Positions 1-9,411 of a DNA stretch of 64,000 nt are shown in pieces. Location of the stretch: assembly GCF_015709455.1 (NCBI RefSeq), contig NZ_JADNQW010000005.1:992001-1056000 (forward strand), given 5' to 3'. The notes below the pieces were generated by a model, which worked only from the letters and a program-made list of their open reading frames with translations, searched no databases and was not told the DNA's origin. The translations under genes were made by a program, and so were the position numbers. The DNA is from Methylosinus sp. H3A. GTDB taxonomy: Bacteria; Pseudomonadota; Alphaproteobacteria; Rhizobiales; Beijerinckiaceae. Numbering within the stretch: the stretch's first letter is position 1; each line of letters opens with the position of its first letter.

Positions 1-587
1 CATTCGCCTTCGCCCTCCTCGCGCAGCGGCGCGTTCAGCGAGGCGTCGCCGGCCATGCGGCGGTTCATCTCGATGACGTCCTGCTTGGAGACGCCGAGCC
101 TTGTGGCGATCGTCTCGACATGCTCGGGCGTCAGATCGCCGTCCTCGAAGGCCGAAATCTTGCTCTTGGCCTTGCGGAGGTTGAAGAACAGCTTCTTCTG
201 GCTCGCGGTGGTGCCCATTTTCACGAGCGACCAGGAGCGCAGGATATATTCCTGGATCGAGGCGCGGATCCACCACATGGCATAGGTGGCCAGCCGAAAG
301 CCGCGGTCCGGCTCGAAGCGCTTGACGGCCTGCATCAGGCCGACATTGCCTTCGGACACGATCTCGCCGATCGGCAGTCCATAGCCGCGATAGCCCATGG
401 CGATCTTGGCGACGAGCCGCAGGTGGGACGTAACGAGCTTTTGCGCGGCTTTCGGGTCTTCGTGCTCGCGCCAGCGCTTTGCGAGCATATATTCTTCCTG
501 CGGCTCCAGCATGGGGAACCGGCGGATCTCGGCGAGGTAGCGCGCGAGGCCGCTTTCGCCTGAGACGATAGGCAGGGCGTTCGCCAT
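1..587 (-). CDS. rpoH: RNA polymerase heat-shock sigma factor sigma-32 (RpoH), partial
   Basis: Sigma factor that directs RNA polymerase to heat-shock promoters. The first 195 or so codons are present; the C-terminal part, with region 4, lies beyond the window edge. Visible are the region 2 core (the stretch around GEIVSEGNVGLMQAVKRFEP), the region 2.3/2.4 motif TYAMWWIRASIQEYILRSWS, and the RpoH-specific box QKKLFFNLRK just after it, which separates RpoH from RpoD and FliA. The start at 587 is an ATG preceded by a good CAGGAGGTG ribosome site. Alphaproteobacteria often carry more than one rpoH copy; which copy this is cannot be told from here. The 281 bases upstream, up to the end of the DUF2267 gene, hold its promoter but no motif that I can name. 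Confidence 0.93.
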   Translation of the reverse strand, partial: MANALPIVSGESGLARYLAEIRRFPMLEPQEEYMLAKRWREHEDPKAAQKLVTSHLRLVAKIAMGYRGYGLPIGEIVSEGNVGLMQAVKRFEPDRGFRLATYAMWWIRASIQEYILRSWSLVKMGTTASQKKLFFNLRKAKSKISAFEDGDLTPEHVETIATRLGVSKQDVIEMNRRMAGDASLNAPLREEGEGE

Positions 588-868
588 TTTCACCTCCTGA
601 CGGGCCCCCGAATACGGCGAGCCCGTAATGCACGGCCGCCAGCGCCGGCCGCAACGCCTCAATATAGACCGATCCGAGCATGGCCGAAAGATGGCTTCTC
701 GCTAAGCGCCAAATGACGGCCGGGTTAAATTTCCGTAATGTGCGTAGGGGCCGAGAATTCGCGCTCAACTAGCGCGCCGCGGCGCGGGGTCACGCCCTCG
801 GCGCGCCGATCTTTTCTTAGAGCAGGGTCGAGCATCTTCGCCCGAGACGCGCCTGCGGCTTTGAATCG

Positions 869-1288
869 TCAGTCGCGCCAGAAGTCCGCGGCTCCGGGTG
901 GAAGCGTCGCCAGAAGGCGATCGAATTCCGCTCCGTCGACGCAGGCGCGCAGGGCGAAGGCGACATCGGCGATGGCGCTGTCGGGCGAGAAATTATGGTC
1001 CCGCCGCAGCGACCTGACCTCCTCGATCAGAGCCGCGTGGGACGAAAAGGCGCGCGGCTCCTCCTGCGTATCCCAATCGGCGACGAATATCGCCCGCAAC
1101 ACGGGAGGAAGCACGCCGGCGAAGCGGATCGCATCGCGCATCTCGAGGCGGCGGCGGAATGTCAGCAGGACGCTCTGGGCCGTCGTATAGGCTTGATTGC
1201 GCGTCGTCAGGCCCGAGCGCTCGACGACGAGTCGCAAGAAGCGTTCGAACTCCTCCGACGCGTGCTGATAGTCCATCGGAATGGGCAT
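869..1288 (-). CDS. DUF2267 family protein
   Basis: A 139-residue soluble protein beginning MPIPMDYQHASEEFERFL. The two-part helical pattern, with LRRRLEMRDAIRFAGVLPPVLRAIFVADW in the middle (here quoted only as landmarks LRRRL and LPPVLRAIF), matches DUF2267, a family of small helical proteins of unknown biochemical role, often stress-linked. The frame stays open for another 30 codons upstream, but that extension is basic, low complexity and runs into the rluD end, so I take the ATG at 1288. It lies 16 bases downstream of rluD on the same strand and may be cotranscribed with it. No function can be assigned. Confidence 0.75.
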   Translation of the reverse strand: MPIPMDYQHASEEFERFLRLVVERSGLTTRNQAYTTAQSVLLTFRRRLEMRDAIRFAGVLPPVLRAIFVADWDTQEEPRAFSSHAALIEEVRSLRRDHNFSPDSAIADVAFALRACVDGAEFDRLLATLPPGAADFWRD

Positions 1289-1304
1289 AGCTTCTCCGCC
1301 CCGC

Positions 1305-2345
1305 TCAGTCGCCTCCGAGCGCTTCCCGCAGAGCGGCGAGGTCGGCCGGAAGCGCGCTCTCGAACAGCAATTCCTCACCCGTCACCGGATGCGCGAAGCC
1401 GAGCGTCGCGGCGTGCAACGCCTGTCGCCCCAGCGCCTCGACGGCGGCGCGAGCGGCCGGCGAGAGCAGAGCGGTCTTGGTCTTGAAGCCGGCGCCATAG
1501 GTCGCGTCGCCGATCAGCGGATGGCCGATATGCGCCATATGCACGCGAATCTGATGCGTGCGGCCGGTCTCCAGCTGGCAGGCGACAAGAGAGGCGGGGC
1601 CGAAATTCTCGACCAGCTCCCAATGCGTCACCGCCTCGCGGCCGCGCTCCTGCGGCACGATGGCCATTTTCTCGCGCTGGGTCGAGTGGCGGCCGATCGG
1701 CGCTTCGATCACGCCCTGGCGGCGCTCGGGCGCGCCCCAGACGAAGGCGAGATATTCGCGTACCAGATGCAGCTTGCGGCCGTGATCCTCGAAGAGGCGC
1801 GAGAGCCCTTTGTGCGCGGCGTCGGTCTTGGCGACGACGAGCAGGCCCGAGGTGTCCTTGTCGATGCGATGCACGATTCCGGGCTTTTTCACGCCGCCTA
1901 TGCCGGAGAGGCTGGCGCCGCAATGGGCGATGAGGGCGTTCACCAGCGTCCCGGTCTCATGGCCATGGGCGGGATGGACCACGAGCCCCGCCGGCTTGTC
2001 GACGACGAGCAGATGCGCGTCCTCGAACACCACAGTCAGCGGAATATTCTCCGCCTGCGGCTCGGCGGGCTCGGGCGGCGGCACGGCGAGCGCGACCTGG
2101 TCGCCCGCGACGAGGCGACGGCTGGCGTCCCGCACGGCCGCGGCGCCGATGACGAGCCTTCCGTCCTCGATCAGCGCCTTGAGCCGCGTGCGGGAAAGAT
2201 GCGCGGCGACGAGCTCCGGCCGCTCGGCGAGGAAACGGTCCAGCCGCGACCCCGCCGCCTCGGGCGGAACCTCGAAGGAGAACAGCAGCTCCTCGTCCTC
2301 GTCGATCGGCTCTCTGTTATCGATCTCTGGGGCGCCCTCGCGCAT
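1305..2345 (-). CDS. rluD: 23S rRNA pseudouridine synthase, RluD/RluA family
   Basis: A 346-residue RluA-family enzyme that converts uridines to pseudouridine in rRNA. An N-terminal S4 RNA-binding domain (about residues 30-90) is followed by the catalytic domain. The family motif HRIDKDTSG is at residues 159-167, with the catalytic aspartate expected at D162. The motif GRTHQIRVHMAHIGHPLIGD further on is also typical. Length and S4 plus catalytic layout fit RluD better than the shorter RluA; the exact target uridines cannot be read from sequence. The ATG at 2345 faces the divergent flavoprotein gene, whose probable start is only 24 bases away, so the promoters of both must overlap the coding starts. 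Confidence 0.88.
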   Translation of the reverse strand: MREGAPEIDNREPIDEDEELLFSFEVPPEAAGSRLDRFLAERPELVAAHLSRTRLKALIEDGRLVIGAAAVRDASRRLVAGDQVALAVPPPEPAEPQAENIPLTVVFEDAHLLVVDKPAGLVVHPAHGHETGTLVNALIAHCGASLSGIGGVKKPGIVHRIDKDTSGLLVVAKTDAAHKGLSRLFEDHGRKLHLVREYLAFVWGAPERRQGVIEAPIGRHSTQREKMAIVPQERGREAVTHWELVENFGPASLVACQLETGRTHQIRVHMAHIGHPLIGDATYGAGFKTKTALLSPAARAAVEALGRQALHAATLGFAHPVTGEELLFESALPADLAALREALGGD

Positions 2346-2369
2346 GGATTTCCTTTTCGTGCTCTCGAC

Positions 2370-3650
2370 GTGCTAACCAGCGCGCCTGTCCTCGATCCGC
2401 ATCGGAGCCGCGCCATTCCGCCCGACCCTCGCTCGCCGAGCTGCGCCATCGTCGGCGGCGGGCCGGCCGGCCTCTTCGCCGCGGACCTCCTCTCGCGCCA
2501 GGGCGCGAGCGTGACGGTCTATGAGCGCAAGCCGAGCGTCGCCCGCAAATTTCTGATGGCCGGGCGGGGCGGCCTCAATATCACGCATAGCGAGCCCTTC
2601 GATAGATTTATCGCCCGCTATGGCGAAGCCGCCGCGCGGCTCGGCCCCGTCATTCGCGCTTTTCCACCCGAGCGCCTGCGCGATTATTGCGCTGCGCTCG
2701 GCGAGGAGACATTCGTCGGCTCGAGCGGGCGCGTCTTTCCAAAGAGCTTCAAGGCTACGCCTCTTCTGCGCGCGCTGCTCGCGCGGCTTTCCGCAAATGG
2801 GGTCCGCATCGAGACGCGCTGTCGTTTCGAGGGCTTTTCGGAAAGTGGAGAATTGCTGATCGCGGATGCGAGCGGCGAGCGCCGCGCGCGTCCCGCCGAG
2901 GCGACGATATTGGCGCTCGGCGGCGCCTCCTGGCCGCGCCTCGGCGCCGATGGCGGCTGGGTCGAGCTTCTCGCGGCGAAGGGCGTCGGGATCGAGCCGC
3001 TCGCGCCCGCCAATTGCGCCGCGATCGTCGATTGGCCAGACGGATTCGTCGATCTTTTCGAAGGGGCGCCGCTGAAGACGATCGCCTTGCGTCATGGAGA
3101 AGAGCGCGCCTTGGGCGATATCATCGTCACGCGGGCGGGACTCGAAGGCGGTCCCGTCTATGCGCTGTCTTCGAGCCTCAGGCGCAAAATCGCGAGCGAG
3201 GGCGTCGCGACTCTGCATATCGATCTGCGTCCGAGCAGTCCGCTCGAGGCGCTGGCGCAAAAGCTCGCGCGCCCGCGGGAAAAACAATCGCTCGCGACCT
3301 TCCTGCGCAAGACGCTGCGGCTGTCGAAACAGGAGATCGCGCTGCTGCGCCTCTCCGCGCCTTTGCCGGACGACCCGGGCGCGCTCGCCTCGCGCGTGAA
3401 AAATCTGCCGCTCGCCGTCGTCGCCACGGCGGGGCTCGAGCGCGCGATCTCGAGCGCCGGCGGCGTGCGCTTCGACGCGCTCGACGATGATCTGATGATC
3501 GAGAAGCTGCCCGGCGTCTTCCTCGCCGGCGAGATGCTCGATTTCGACGCGCCGACCGGCGGATATTTGCTGCAGGCGGCTTTTTCCAGCGCTTTTGTCG
3601 CGGCCCGCGGCGCGGCGCGGCGCCTCGGGCTCGCGGGCTGCGTCGCCTGA
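2370..3650 (+). CDS. TIGR03862/HI0933-like NAD(P)/FAD-dependent flavoprotein
   Basis: An approximately 426-residue flavoprotein. The FAD-binding Rossmann motif IVGGGPAGLFAADLL lies near the N terminus, followed by KFLMAGRGGLNITHSE, the signature of the HI0933/BaiN family. The C-terminal GEMLDFDAPTGGYLLQAAFSSA closes the FAD domain, as in that family. Substrate is unknown; some relatives reduce bile-acid or heme-like compounds, but this cannot be transferred here. The frame is open far upstream across rluD on the other strand, which I treat as shadow. The start is uncertain: a GTG at 2370 is the only plausible codon close to the conserved N terminus and it lacks an obvious ribosome site. Confidence 0.8.
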   Translation: MLTSAPVLDPHRSRAIPPDPRSPSCAIVGGGPAGLFAADLLSRQGASVTVYERKPSVARKFLMAGRGGLNITHSEPFDRFIARYGEAAARLGPVIRAFPPERLRDYCAALGEETFVGSSGRVFPKSFKATPLLRALLARLSANGVRIETRCRFEGFSESGELLIADASGERRARPAEATILALGGASWPRLGADGGWVELLAAKGVGIEPLAPANCAAIVDWPDGFVDLFEGAPLKTIALRHGEERALGDIIVTRAGLEGGPVYALSSSLRRKIASEGVATLHIDLRPSSPLEALAQKLARPREKQSLATFLRKTLRLSKQEIALLRLSAPLPDDPGALASRVKNLPLAVVATAGLERAISSAGGVRFDALDDDLMIEKLPGVFLAGEMLDFDAPTGGYLLQAAFSSAFVAARGAARRLGLAGCVA

Positions 3651-3814
3651 ATCGGACGGGCGTGGCCAGTCCCGGCGCGCCCTGCGCCTGACCGGGAATC
3701 GCGCAAAACGCCGGCGCGCTTCATGCGCGTCGGGAATGACAATCCCTTTACATCGTCCGACGCAGCGCATTCGCCCTTTGGGACTGACGTTCCACGCGAA
3801 ATTCACCCGTTCGA

Positions 3815-3870
3815 CAAAAGTAGCAATTAAACCTATTGCGTCTATAGGGTTTATAATCTTTAATAGAGCG
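3815..3870 (+). promoter_or_regulatory. AT-rich promoter region of tonB-exbB-exbD
   Basis: A short AT-rich patch in GC-rich surroundings just before tonB. It holds a perfect TATAAT at 3852-3857 and a weak TTAAAC 19 bases upstream. An iron-responsive operator would be expected from the gene content, but I could not match a Fur, RirA or Irr consensus with confidence. Confidence 0.35.
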
Positions 3871-3897
3871 TAAGGTTTCGCACGAGGGGGTCATTCC

Positions 3898-4623
3898 ATG
3901 ACGGCTGCGGCTGCAGAGGCGCTCATTGGCGCGCAGGAAACAATCGCGACGGCGGGGGAGTTCCGCAACACCCAATCTCTGTTGCTGCCCGACGGCGGCC
4001 GCCCGAATTATCCGGTGCGGGCAGCCGCGGTGCTCGCCTATGCGCTGCTGCTCACGGCCGCGGTGAATTTCTCCCTGCCGCATACGGAGACGCCCGCCGA
4101 GGAGCCGCTGGAGCTCGTCGTCGTTCCCAATCCGGCGGTCGACCAGCCGCCGCCGGAAGAGATTCCGCAACCCGAAGAACTCGACGATACGCCGCCGCCG
4201 CCCGAGGCGATCGAGCCGGTCGCGCCGATCGAGCCGCCGAAGCCGCCGGCGCCCAAGCCCGTTCCCAAGGTCGTGGAGAAGAATCCGACGCCGCGTCCCG
4301 CCGCCGCTGCGCGCACCGACGCCGCTCCGGCGCAGAGCGCCTCCACCAACGCCAATGCGCAGCAGTCCATCGCCGCCAATCAGTTTCTGTCCTGCATGCA
4401 GCGCTCGGCGAGAAACGCAGCGCCCGACTCGCCCATTCCCAAGCATGGCCGCGTCGCCTATCGCGCGACATTCAGCGCCAATGGCGGGATGACCGGCTTC
4501 AGCATCGTATCCTCCTCCGGCAATCCCACGCTCGACGCCATAGCGACGCGCGTCGGCTCGCGCTGCGGATCGCTGCCGGCGATCGGACGCCTCTTCACGG
4601 TCAGCGGCGGCGTCGTCTTCTAG
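3898..4623 (+). CDS. tonB: TonB-like energy transducer
   Basis: A 241-residue periplasmic-spanning protein that carries proton-motive energy from ExbB/ExbD to outer-membrane receptors. The single membrane segment is about residues 41-60, preceded by an unusually long cytoplasmic leader of 40 residues. A proline-rich spacer with PPPEEI and EPPKPPAPKPVPK repeats covers about 85-130. The C-terminal part (about 160-241) resembles a TonB C-terminal domain with the usual YRATFSANG-type strand. Strong ribosome site GAGGGGG 8 bases before the ATG. Followed at 76 bases by exbB and then exbD, which confirms the role. The receptor and the transported metal or cofactor are not in the window. Confidence 0.82.
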   Translation: MTAAAAEALIGAQETIATAGEFRNTQSLLLPDGGRPNYPVRAAAVLAYALLLTAAVNFSLPHTETPAEEPLELVVVPNPAVDQPPPEEIPQPEELDDTPPPPEAIEPVAPIEPPKPPAPKPVPKVVEKNPTPRPAAAARTDAAPAQSASTNANAQQSIAANQFLSCMQRSARNAAPDSPIPKHGRVAYRATFSANGGMTGFSIVSSSGNPTLDAIATRVGSRCGSLPAIGRLFTVSGGVVF

Positions 4624-4699
4624 CCCTCTTTCAACGAAAATCGCGGCGACGCGCGTCGCCGCTTCCTGTCTCTCTCGCCGACAAAGGACGAAAACGAAG

Positions 4700-5423
<724 letters not shown>

Positions 5424-5443
<20 letters not shown>

Positions 5444-5876
5444 GCACGATTCGGAATTCGATTCTCAGCCGATCGCCGACATCAATGTCACGCCGCTCGT
5501 CGATGTGATGCTCGTCCTGCTCATCGTCTTCATGGTCGCCGCGCCGCTGATGACCTCCGGCATTCCCGTCGATCTGCCCAAGGTGCAAGCCAAGCAGCTC
5601 AACGACCAGAAGCCGCCGATCGTCGTCAGCGTCGACGCCGGGGGTGGGTTCTTCGTCGACAAGCGCGAGGTTCCGGCCGACGGATTGCTCGCCGCGCTGA
5701 GCGACGGCAGCGACAACAGCAAGGATCGCCGCATCCATGTGCGCGCCGACAAAGCCGTGCCCTATGGGCGCGTCGTCGAGGCCATGGGCGCGATCAATGC
5801 GGCCGGCTACACCAAAGTGGCGCTGGTCTCGGAGGCCCCGACGACCGGCGGCGTGAAATCCGCCCCCGCGCCGTAA
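5424..5876 (+). CDS. exbD: Biopolymer transport protein ExbD
   Basis: A 150-residue partner of ExbB with a short cytoplasmic N terminus, one membrane helix (about residues 24-44, NVTPLVDVMLVLLIVFMVAA) and a periplasmic domain. Asp27 in the PLVDV motif is the position of the essential proton-carrying aspartate of the family. The periplasmic part contains the typical HVRADKAVPYGRVVEAMGAI strand-helix unit. It starts inside the end of exbB and is the last gene of the tonB operon; a strong intrinsic terminator follows 80 bases after its stop. Confidence 0.9.
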
Positions 5877-5955
5877 GGCCCCCGATCGCCGACTTTTTAT
5901 CCTGAACTTTTTTAGGCTTCCCCGCTTTTCTCTATCCTCGACTTGGCCCGACTAC

Positions 5956-6005
5956 GGGTCGTCGGCGCAAACACCTCCCCAGGCGCGCCGGCGACCCGGT
6001 TTTTC
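5956..6005 (+). terminator. Intrinsic terminator of the tonB-exbB-exbD operon
   Basis: Arms at 5956-5968 (gggtcgtcggcgc) and 5985-5997 (gcgccggcgaccc) pair over 13 positions with one mismatch, followed at once by ggttttt. The T-run reads on the plus strand, so it ends the exbD transcript. It lies just before the 3' end of the convergent recR. Confidence 0.72.
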
Positions 6006-6041
6006 CTTGCGGGCGAGTTGCGAGCTTGCAGAATCGCTTTT

Positions 6042-6647
6042 TCAGAACGCTGTGCGTCGCTCGAGCGCCGCTGCGAGCGTGCCTTCGTCGAGATAATCGA
6101 GCTCGCCGCCGACGGGCACGCCATGGGCGAGACGCGTCGTCTTGACGCCAAGAGGCGCCAGAAGGTCGGCGAGATAATGCGCCGTCGTCTGGCCGTCGAC
6201 AGTGGCGTTCACCGCAATGATCGCCTCGCGCACACCGCCGTCGGCGATGCGCTGCACCAGATTCGCGATGTTGAGCTCATTGGGGCCGACGCCGTCGAGC
6301 GGCGACAGCACGCCGCCGAGAACGTGGTAGCGCGCGGCGAGCAGGCCCGCGCGCTCCAGCGCCCAGAGATCGGCCACCGTCTCGACGATGACCAGAATGC
6401 CGGCGTCGCGGCGCGCGTCGCGACAGATTGCGCAAGGATCGCTGGTGTCGATATTGCCGCAGGTCTTGCAGGTGAGAATGCGCTCATGGGCGACGCGCAT
6501 GGCCTCGCCGAGCGGGCCCAGCAGCTCCTCGCGCTTGCGGATGAGATGCAGAACGGCGCGCCGCGCCGAACGCGGCCCGAGGCCAGGCAGCCGCGCCAGC
6601 AATTGCACGAGGCGCTCGATCTCGGGTCCGGCGATGCGTTCGGCCAC
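6042..6647 (-). CDS. recR: Recombination protein RecR
   Basis: A 201-residue DNA-binding protein of the RecFOR pathway, which loads RecA on gapped DNA. An N-terminal helix-hairpin-helix (about residues 10-35, [17 protein letters not shown]) is followed by a four-cysteine zinc finger with C60, C63, C72 and C75, then a Toprim domain beginning at [18 protein letters not shown]. The order and spacing are standard and the length is normal. It is the last gene of a dnaX-ybaB-recR group, an arrangement seen widely in bacteria; the gap to ybaB is 19 bases. Confidence 0.96.
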   Translation of the reverse strand: MAERIAGPEIERLVQLLARLPGLGPRSARRAVLHLIRKREELLGPLGEAMRVAHERILTCKTCGNIDTSDPCAICRDARRDAGILVIVETVADLWALERAGLLAARYHVLGGVLSPLDGVGPNELNIANLVQRIADGGVREAIIAVNATVDGQTTAHYLADLLAPLGVKTTRLAHGVPVGGELDYLDEGTLAAALERRTAF

Positions 6648-6666
6648 TTTGGTTCGCTCGAAGCGA

Positions 6667-6990
6667 TCAGAAGGGCAGCTTCAGCCCCGGCGGCAATTGC
6701 AGCCCGCCGGTCACTTCCTTCATCTTCTCGGCGAGCGTCTCCTCCGCCTTGGCGCGGGCCTGCGCATGGGCGGTGACGATCAGATCCTCGACGATATCGC
6801 TCTCTTCCGGCTTCAGCAGGCTCGGATCGATAGCGACGCGCTGCAGCGCGCCTTTGGCGGTCATCGTCACTTTCACCAGCCCGCCGCCGGCCTCGCCTTC
6901 GACGACAGTCTGGTCGAGCTCGCTCTGCAGCTCGGCCATTTTCGATTGCATGGCTTGCGCCTGCTTCATCAGTCCCATGAAGTCGAGCAT
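6667..6990 (-). CDS. ybaB: YbaB/EbfC nucleoid-associated protein
   Basis: A 107-residue small DNA-binding protein that dimerises into a tweezer-like shape. The N-terminal [20 protein letters not shown] helix and the following [24 protein letters not shown] are family signatures. It sits between dnaX and recR with 26- and 19-base gaps, the classical position for this gene. Its cellular role is nucleoid organisation, with little more known. The start ATG has a GAGGAG-type ribosome site. Confidence 0.93.
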   Translation of the reverse strand: MLDFMGLMKQAQAMQSKMAELQSELDQTVVEGEAGGGLVKVTMTAKGALQRVAIDPSLLKPEESDIVEDLIVTAHAQARAKAEETLAEKMKEVTGGLQLPPGLKLPF

Positions 6991-7016
6991 GTTTTAACTC
7001 CTCGCGCGGCGACGCC

Positions 7017-8825
7017 TCACGCGTCGTCCGGCTCCTCGTCGTCATAAGCCAATTCGGCGCCGGGCGCCGCGCCCTGCTCCGTCTCCTTGCCGCGCACGGC
7101 GACGATCTCCGCGCCGGGAAACCGCGCCAAAATGCTCGCGACGAGCGGATCGGCCTCGATCCCGGAGCGCTTCTCGCTCGCGCGGGCCTCGGCCTCCTCC
7201 CGCAGCGTCGGCGCGCCGCCAGAGGCGAGCGCCACCAGCCAGCGCGTCCCGGTCCAGTCCTGCAGCTTCTGCATCAAGAGCTGCGGAAGCCGCGTCGAGC
7301 CGCCCGGCGCCAGCTCGAACTCGATGCGCCCCTGCTCGAAGCGCACGAGGCGCACTTCCGATTCGAGCGCGATCTTCAATTGTATGTCGCGCTTCTCGCT
7401 CGCCAGGGCCACGAGGGCGCGGAAATCGGCGATTTTTACGCCCGGCGAGGGCGCGGAGGGCTCCGGCTCGCGGCGCGGCGCTGCGGAGGCGCGGGGCGCG
7501 CCGATAGACGGCGCGGCCCGGGGAACAGGCGCGAGCGCAACGGGAGGTCGCTCGGTGGGCGCAGCCGCCGGAGCCGCGCCCGGCGTGGGGCGGGGCGCCC
7601 CGCCCTGGCCGAAGCCGAGCTTGCGCAGCGCCTCCTCTGGCGAGGGCATTTCGGCGGCGTGAGTCAGGCGCACCAGCACCATATCGGCGCTGGCGAGAGG
7701 ACGCGGCGAGCCGCGCAGCTCGTCGACGCCCTTCATCAGGATTTGCCAGGCGCGGGTCAGCACGGAGATGGACAGCGTCCCCGCCGCCGCGGCGCCGCGG
7801 CGGCGCTCCTCCTCGGTCAGCGCCGTGGATTGCCCGGCGTCCGGAGCGAGCTTCAGCCGCGTGACGAGATGGGTGAATTCGGCGAGCTCCAGCAGCACCT
7901 GCGCCGGGTCGGCGCCGCCGTCATATTGGTCCTGGAGCAGAGCGAGCGCCGTGGCGATCTCGCCCTTCATCGCCGCCTCGAAGAGATCGATGACGCGCGA
8001 TTTATCGGCCACGCCGAGCATGAGGCGCAGATCCTGCGCGGCGATCGCGCCGCCGCCAGCGGCGCCATGGGCGATGGCCTGATCGAGCAGCGACAGCGCG
8101 TCGCGCGCCGAGCCTTCCGCGGCGCGGGCGACCATGGCCAGCGCCTCGTCCTCTATGGTCACGCCCTCGAGATCGCAGATCTTGCGCAAATGCGCCGCGA
8201 GCAGGCCAGCGTCTATGCGGCGCAGATCGAAGCGCTGGCAGCGCGAGCGCACGGTGACGGGAACCTTGTCGATCTCCGTCGTCGCGAAGATGAATTTCAC
8301 ATGCTCGGGCGGCTCTTCCAGCGTCTTCAGCAGGCCGTTGAAGGCGGCCTTGGAGAGCATATGCACTTCGTCGATGATGTAGACTTTGACGCGCGCCATC
8401 ACCGGGCGATAGCGGGCGTTCTCGATGATCTCGCGAATGTCGTCGATGCCGGTGTGCGAGGCGGCGTCCATCTCCAGCACATCGGGGTGGCGCGAATCGA
8501 TGATCGCCTGACAATGTGCGCCGAGCGCGTCCATATGAATGGTCGGCCGATCGACGCCGGGGCGGCCGTCCTGCGCGGGAAGCTCGTAATTGAAGGCGCG
8601 GGCGAGAATGCGGGCGGTCGTCGTCTTGCCGACGCCGCGCACGCCGGTCAGCAGATAGGCCTGATGGATGCGGTTCAGCTCGAAGGCGTTCTCGAGCGTG
8701 CGCACCATCGGCTCCTGGCCGATGAGATCGGCGAAGCCGGAGGGGCGATATTTGCGCGCCAGCACGCGATAGGCGGCGGAAGGCGCGCCGGCGGCTTGCG
8801 GATCGGGAAACATCGCGTCATCCAT
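7017..8825 (-). CDS. dnaX: DNA polymerase III subunits gamma/tau
   Basis: A 602-residue clamp-loader ATPase. Walker A GVRGVGKTT is at residues 61-69 and the DEVHMLSKAAFNGLLKTLEEP block (Walker B and sensor region) follows. A proline/alanine-rich linker near residues 400-460 leads to the C-terminal tau-specific region. The usual cysteine cluster of the zinc module (one C, then two CxxC) is reduced to one cysteine, in the motif GAHCQAI; this is what I remember of alphaproteobacterial DnaX and should not be read as damage. No obvious slippery heptamer for a shorter gamma form was seen. First gene of the dnaX-ybaB-recR group. Confidence 0.95.
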   Translation of the reverse strand: MDDAMFPDPQAAGAPSAAYRVLARKYRPSGFADLIGQEPMVRTLENAFELNRIHQAYLLTGVRGVGKTTTARILARAFNYELPAQDGRPGVDRPTIHMDALGAHCQAIIDSRHPDVLEMDAASHTGIDDIREIIENARYRPVMARVKVYIIDEVHMLSKAAFNGLLKTLEEPPEHVKFIFATTEIDKVPVTVRSRCQRFDLRRIDAGLLAAHLRKICDLEGVTIEDEALAMVARAAEGSARDALSLLDQAIAHGAAGGGAIAAQDLRLMLGVADKSRVIDLFEAAMKGEIATALALLQDQYDGGADPAQVLLELAEFTHLVTRLKLAPDAGQSTALTEEERRRGAAAAGTLSISVLTRAWQILMKGVDELRGSPRPLASADMVLVRLTHAAEMPSPEEALRKLGFGQGGAPRPTPGAAPAAAPTERPPVALAPVPRAAPSIGAPRASAAPRREPEPSAPSPGVKIADFRALVALASEKRDIQLKIALESEVRLVRFEQGRIEFELAPGGSTRLPQLLMQKLQDWTGTRWLVALASGGAPTLREEAEARASEKRSGIEADPLVASILARFPGAEIVAVRGKETEQGAAPGAELAYDDEEPDDA

Positions 8826-8878
8826 GGCGGAAGTCTAAAGGCTCGCGACCGCCTTATCCACCGCCATGCGGCGAAAAT

Positions 8879-9235
8879 CTAGACGCTTCTCCCGTCGACG
8901 TGTGTCGACGCCAGCGCGCGCGGATCGACGCCGTCGAGGCAATTGACGTTGACCGCGACCATTTGCGCGCCATCCGGCGACACGCCCTGGGCGAAGGGCT
9001 CGATCCCGCAGATCTTGCAGAAGCGGTGAGCGATCATCTTCTTGTTGAAACGATATTCGCCGAGAGCATCCTCGCCCGAACTCAAGTGGAATTTTTCCGC
9101 GGGCGTAAAGCTCAAGACGGCGCCCAGTCGCTGACAACGGGAGCAATTGCATGTGATGGTGTGGTCGAGGTCCAGCGTCGCCTCGAATGTCACCGCCCGA
9201 CATTGGCAGGAGCCGTGATACGACGCATCGCCCAT
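8879..9235 (-). CDS. GFA-family (CENP-V type) zinc protein
   Basis: A 118-residue protein of the glutathione-dependent formaldehyde-activating (GFA) fold. It carries the expected zinc-binding cysteines: GSCQCRAV near the N terminus, CNCSRCQRLGA about 20 residues later, and FCKICGIEPFAQG further on. In spite of the family name most members have no proven reaction with formaldehyde, so a role in C1 metabolism is only a possibility, though tempting in a methanotroph. I take the ATG at 9235, because further upstream the frame runs into the SRP RNA gene. It lies 53 bases before dnaX on the same strand. Confidence 0.82.
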   Translation of the reverse strand: MGDASYHGSCQCRAVTFEATLDLDHTITCNCSRCQRLGAVLSFTPAEKFHLSSGEDALGEYRFNKKMIAHRFCKICGIEPFAQGVSPDGAQMVAVNVNCLDGVDPRALASTHVDGRSV

Positions 9236-9263
9236 GAGCAAAATTCTCCGCAAAACCAGAGTG

Positions 9264-9362
9264 GGAGGCTGGACAAAGACCCGCCCGGAACTCGTTAGGG
9301 CTGCTTCCTTCCGGACCTGACCCGGTTGGCGAGTGGAGCGTCCACCGCCAACCTCCCGCGCC
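9264..9362 (-). ncRNA. ffs: Signal recognition particle RNA, bacterial small (4.5S) type
   Basis: Read on the minus strand, the apical core gtcaggtccggaaggaagca followed by gccctaac is the universally conserved SRP domain IV: a GGAA tetraloop with the asymmetric AGCAGCC internal loop that binds Ffh. Flanking helices pair around it, and the outermost GGGAGG and CCTCCC close a rod of about 94 nucleotides. ffs close to dnaX is a common arrangement in proteobacteria. Ends are set from the closing helix and may be off by a few bases. Confidence 0.93.
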
Positions 9363-9411
9363 CTATGTGGCAAAACTCGCGCGCCGGCGCAAGGGCGTCG
9401 AGGCGGGTAGG

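Noticed and set aside
588..868. Possible small gene or RNA in the gap upstream of rpoH
   Set aside because: No ribosome site with a credible frame and no stable hairpin; only the rpoH promoter is expected here.
1281..2369. A long upstream extension of the flavoprotein frame
   Set aside because: It runs antisense through rluD and has no conserved motifs before the FAD site.
7017..8825. Loss of zinc-module cysteines in DnaX as a sign of damage
   Set aside because: Remembered alphaproteobacterial DnaX proteins show the same loss with only one cysteine left, so it is a lineage trait.
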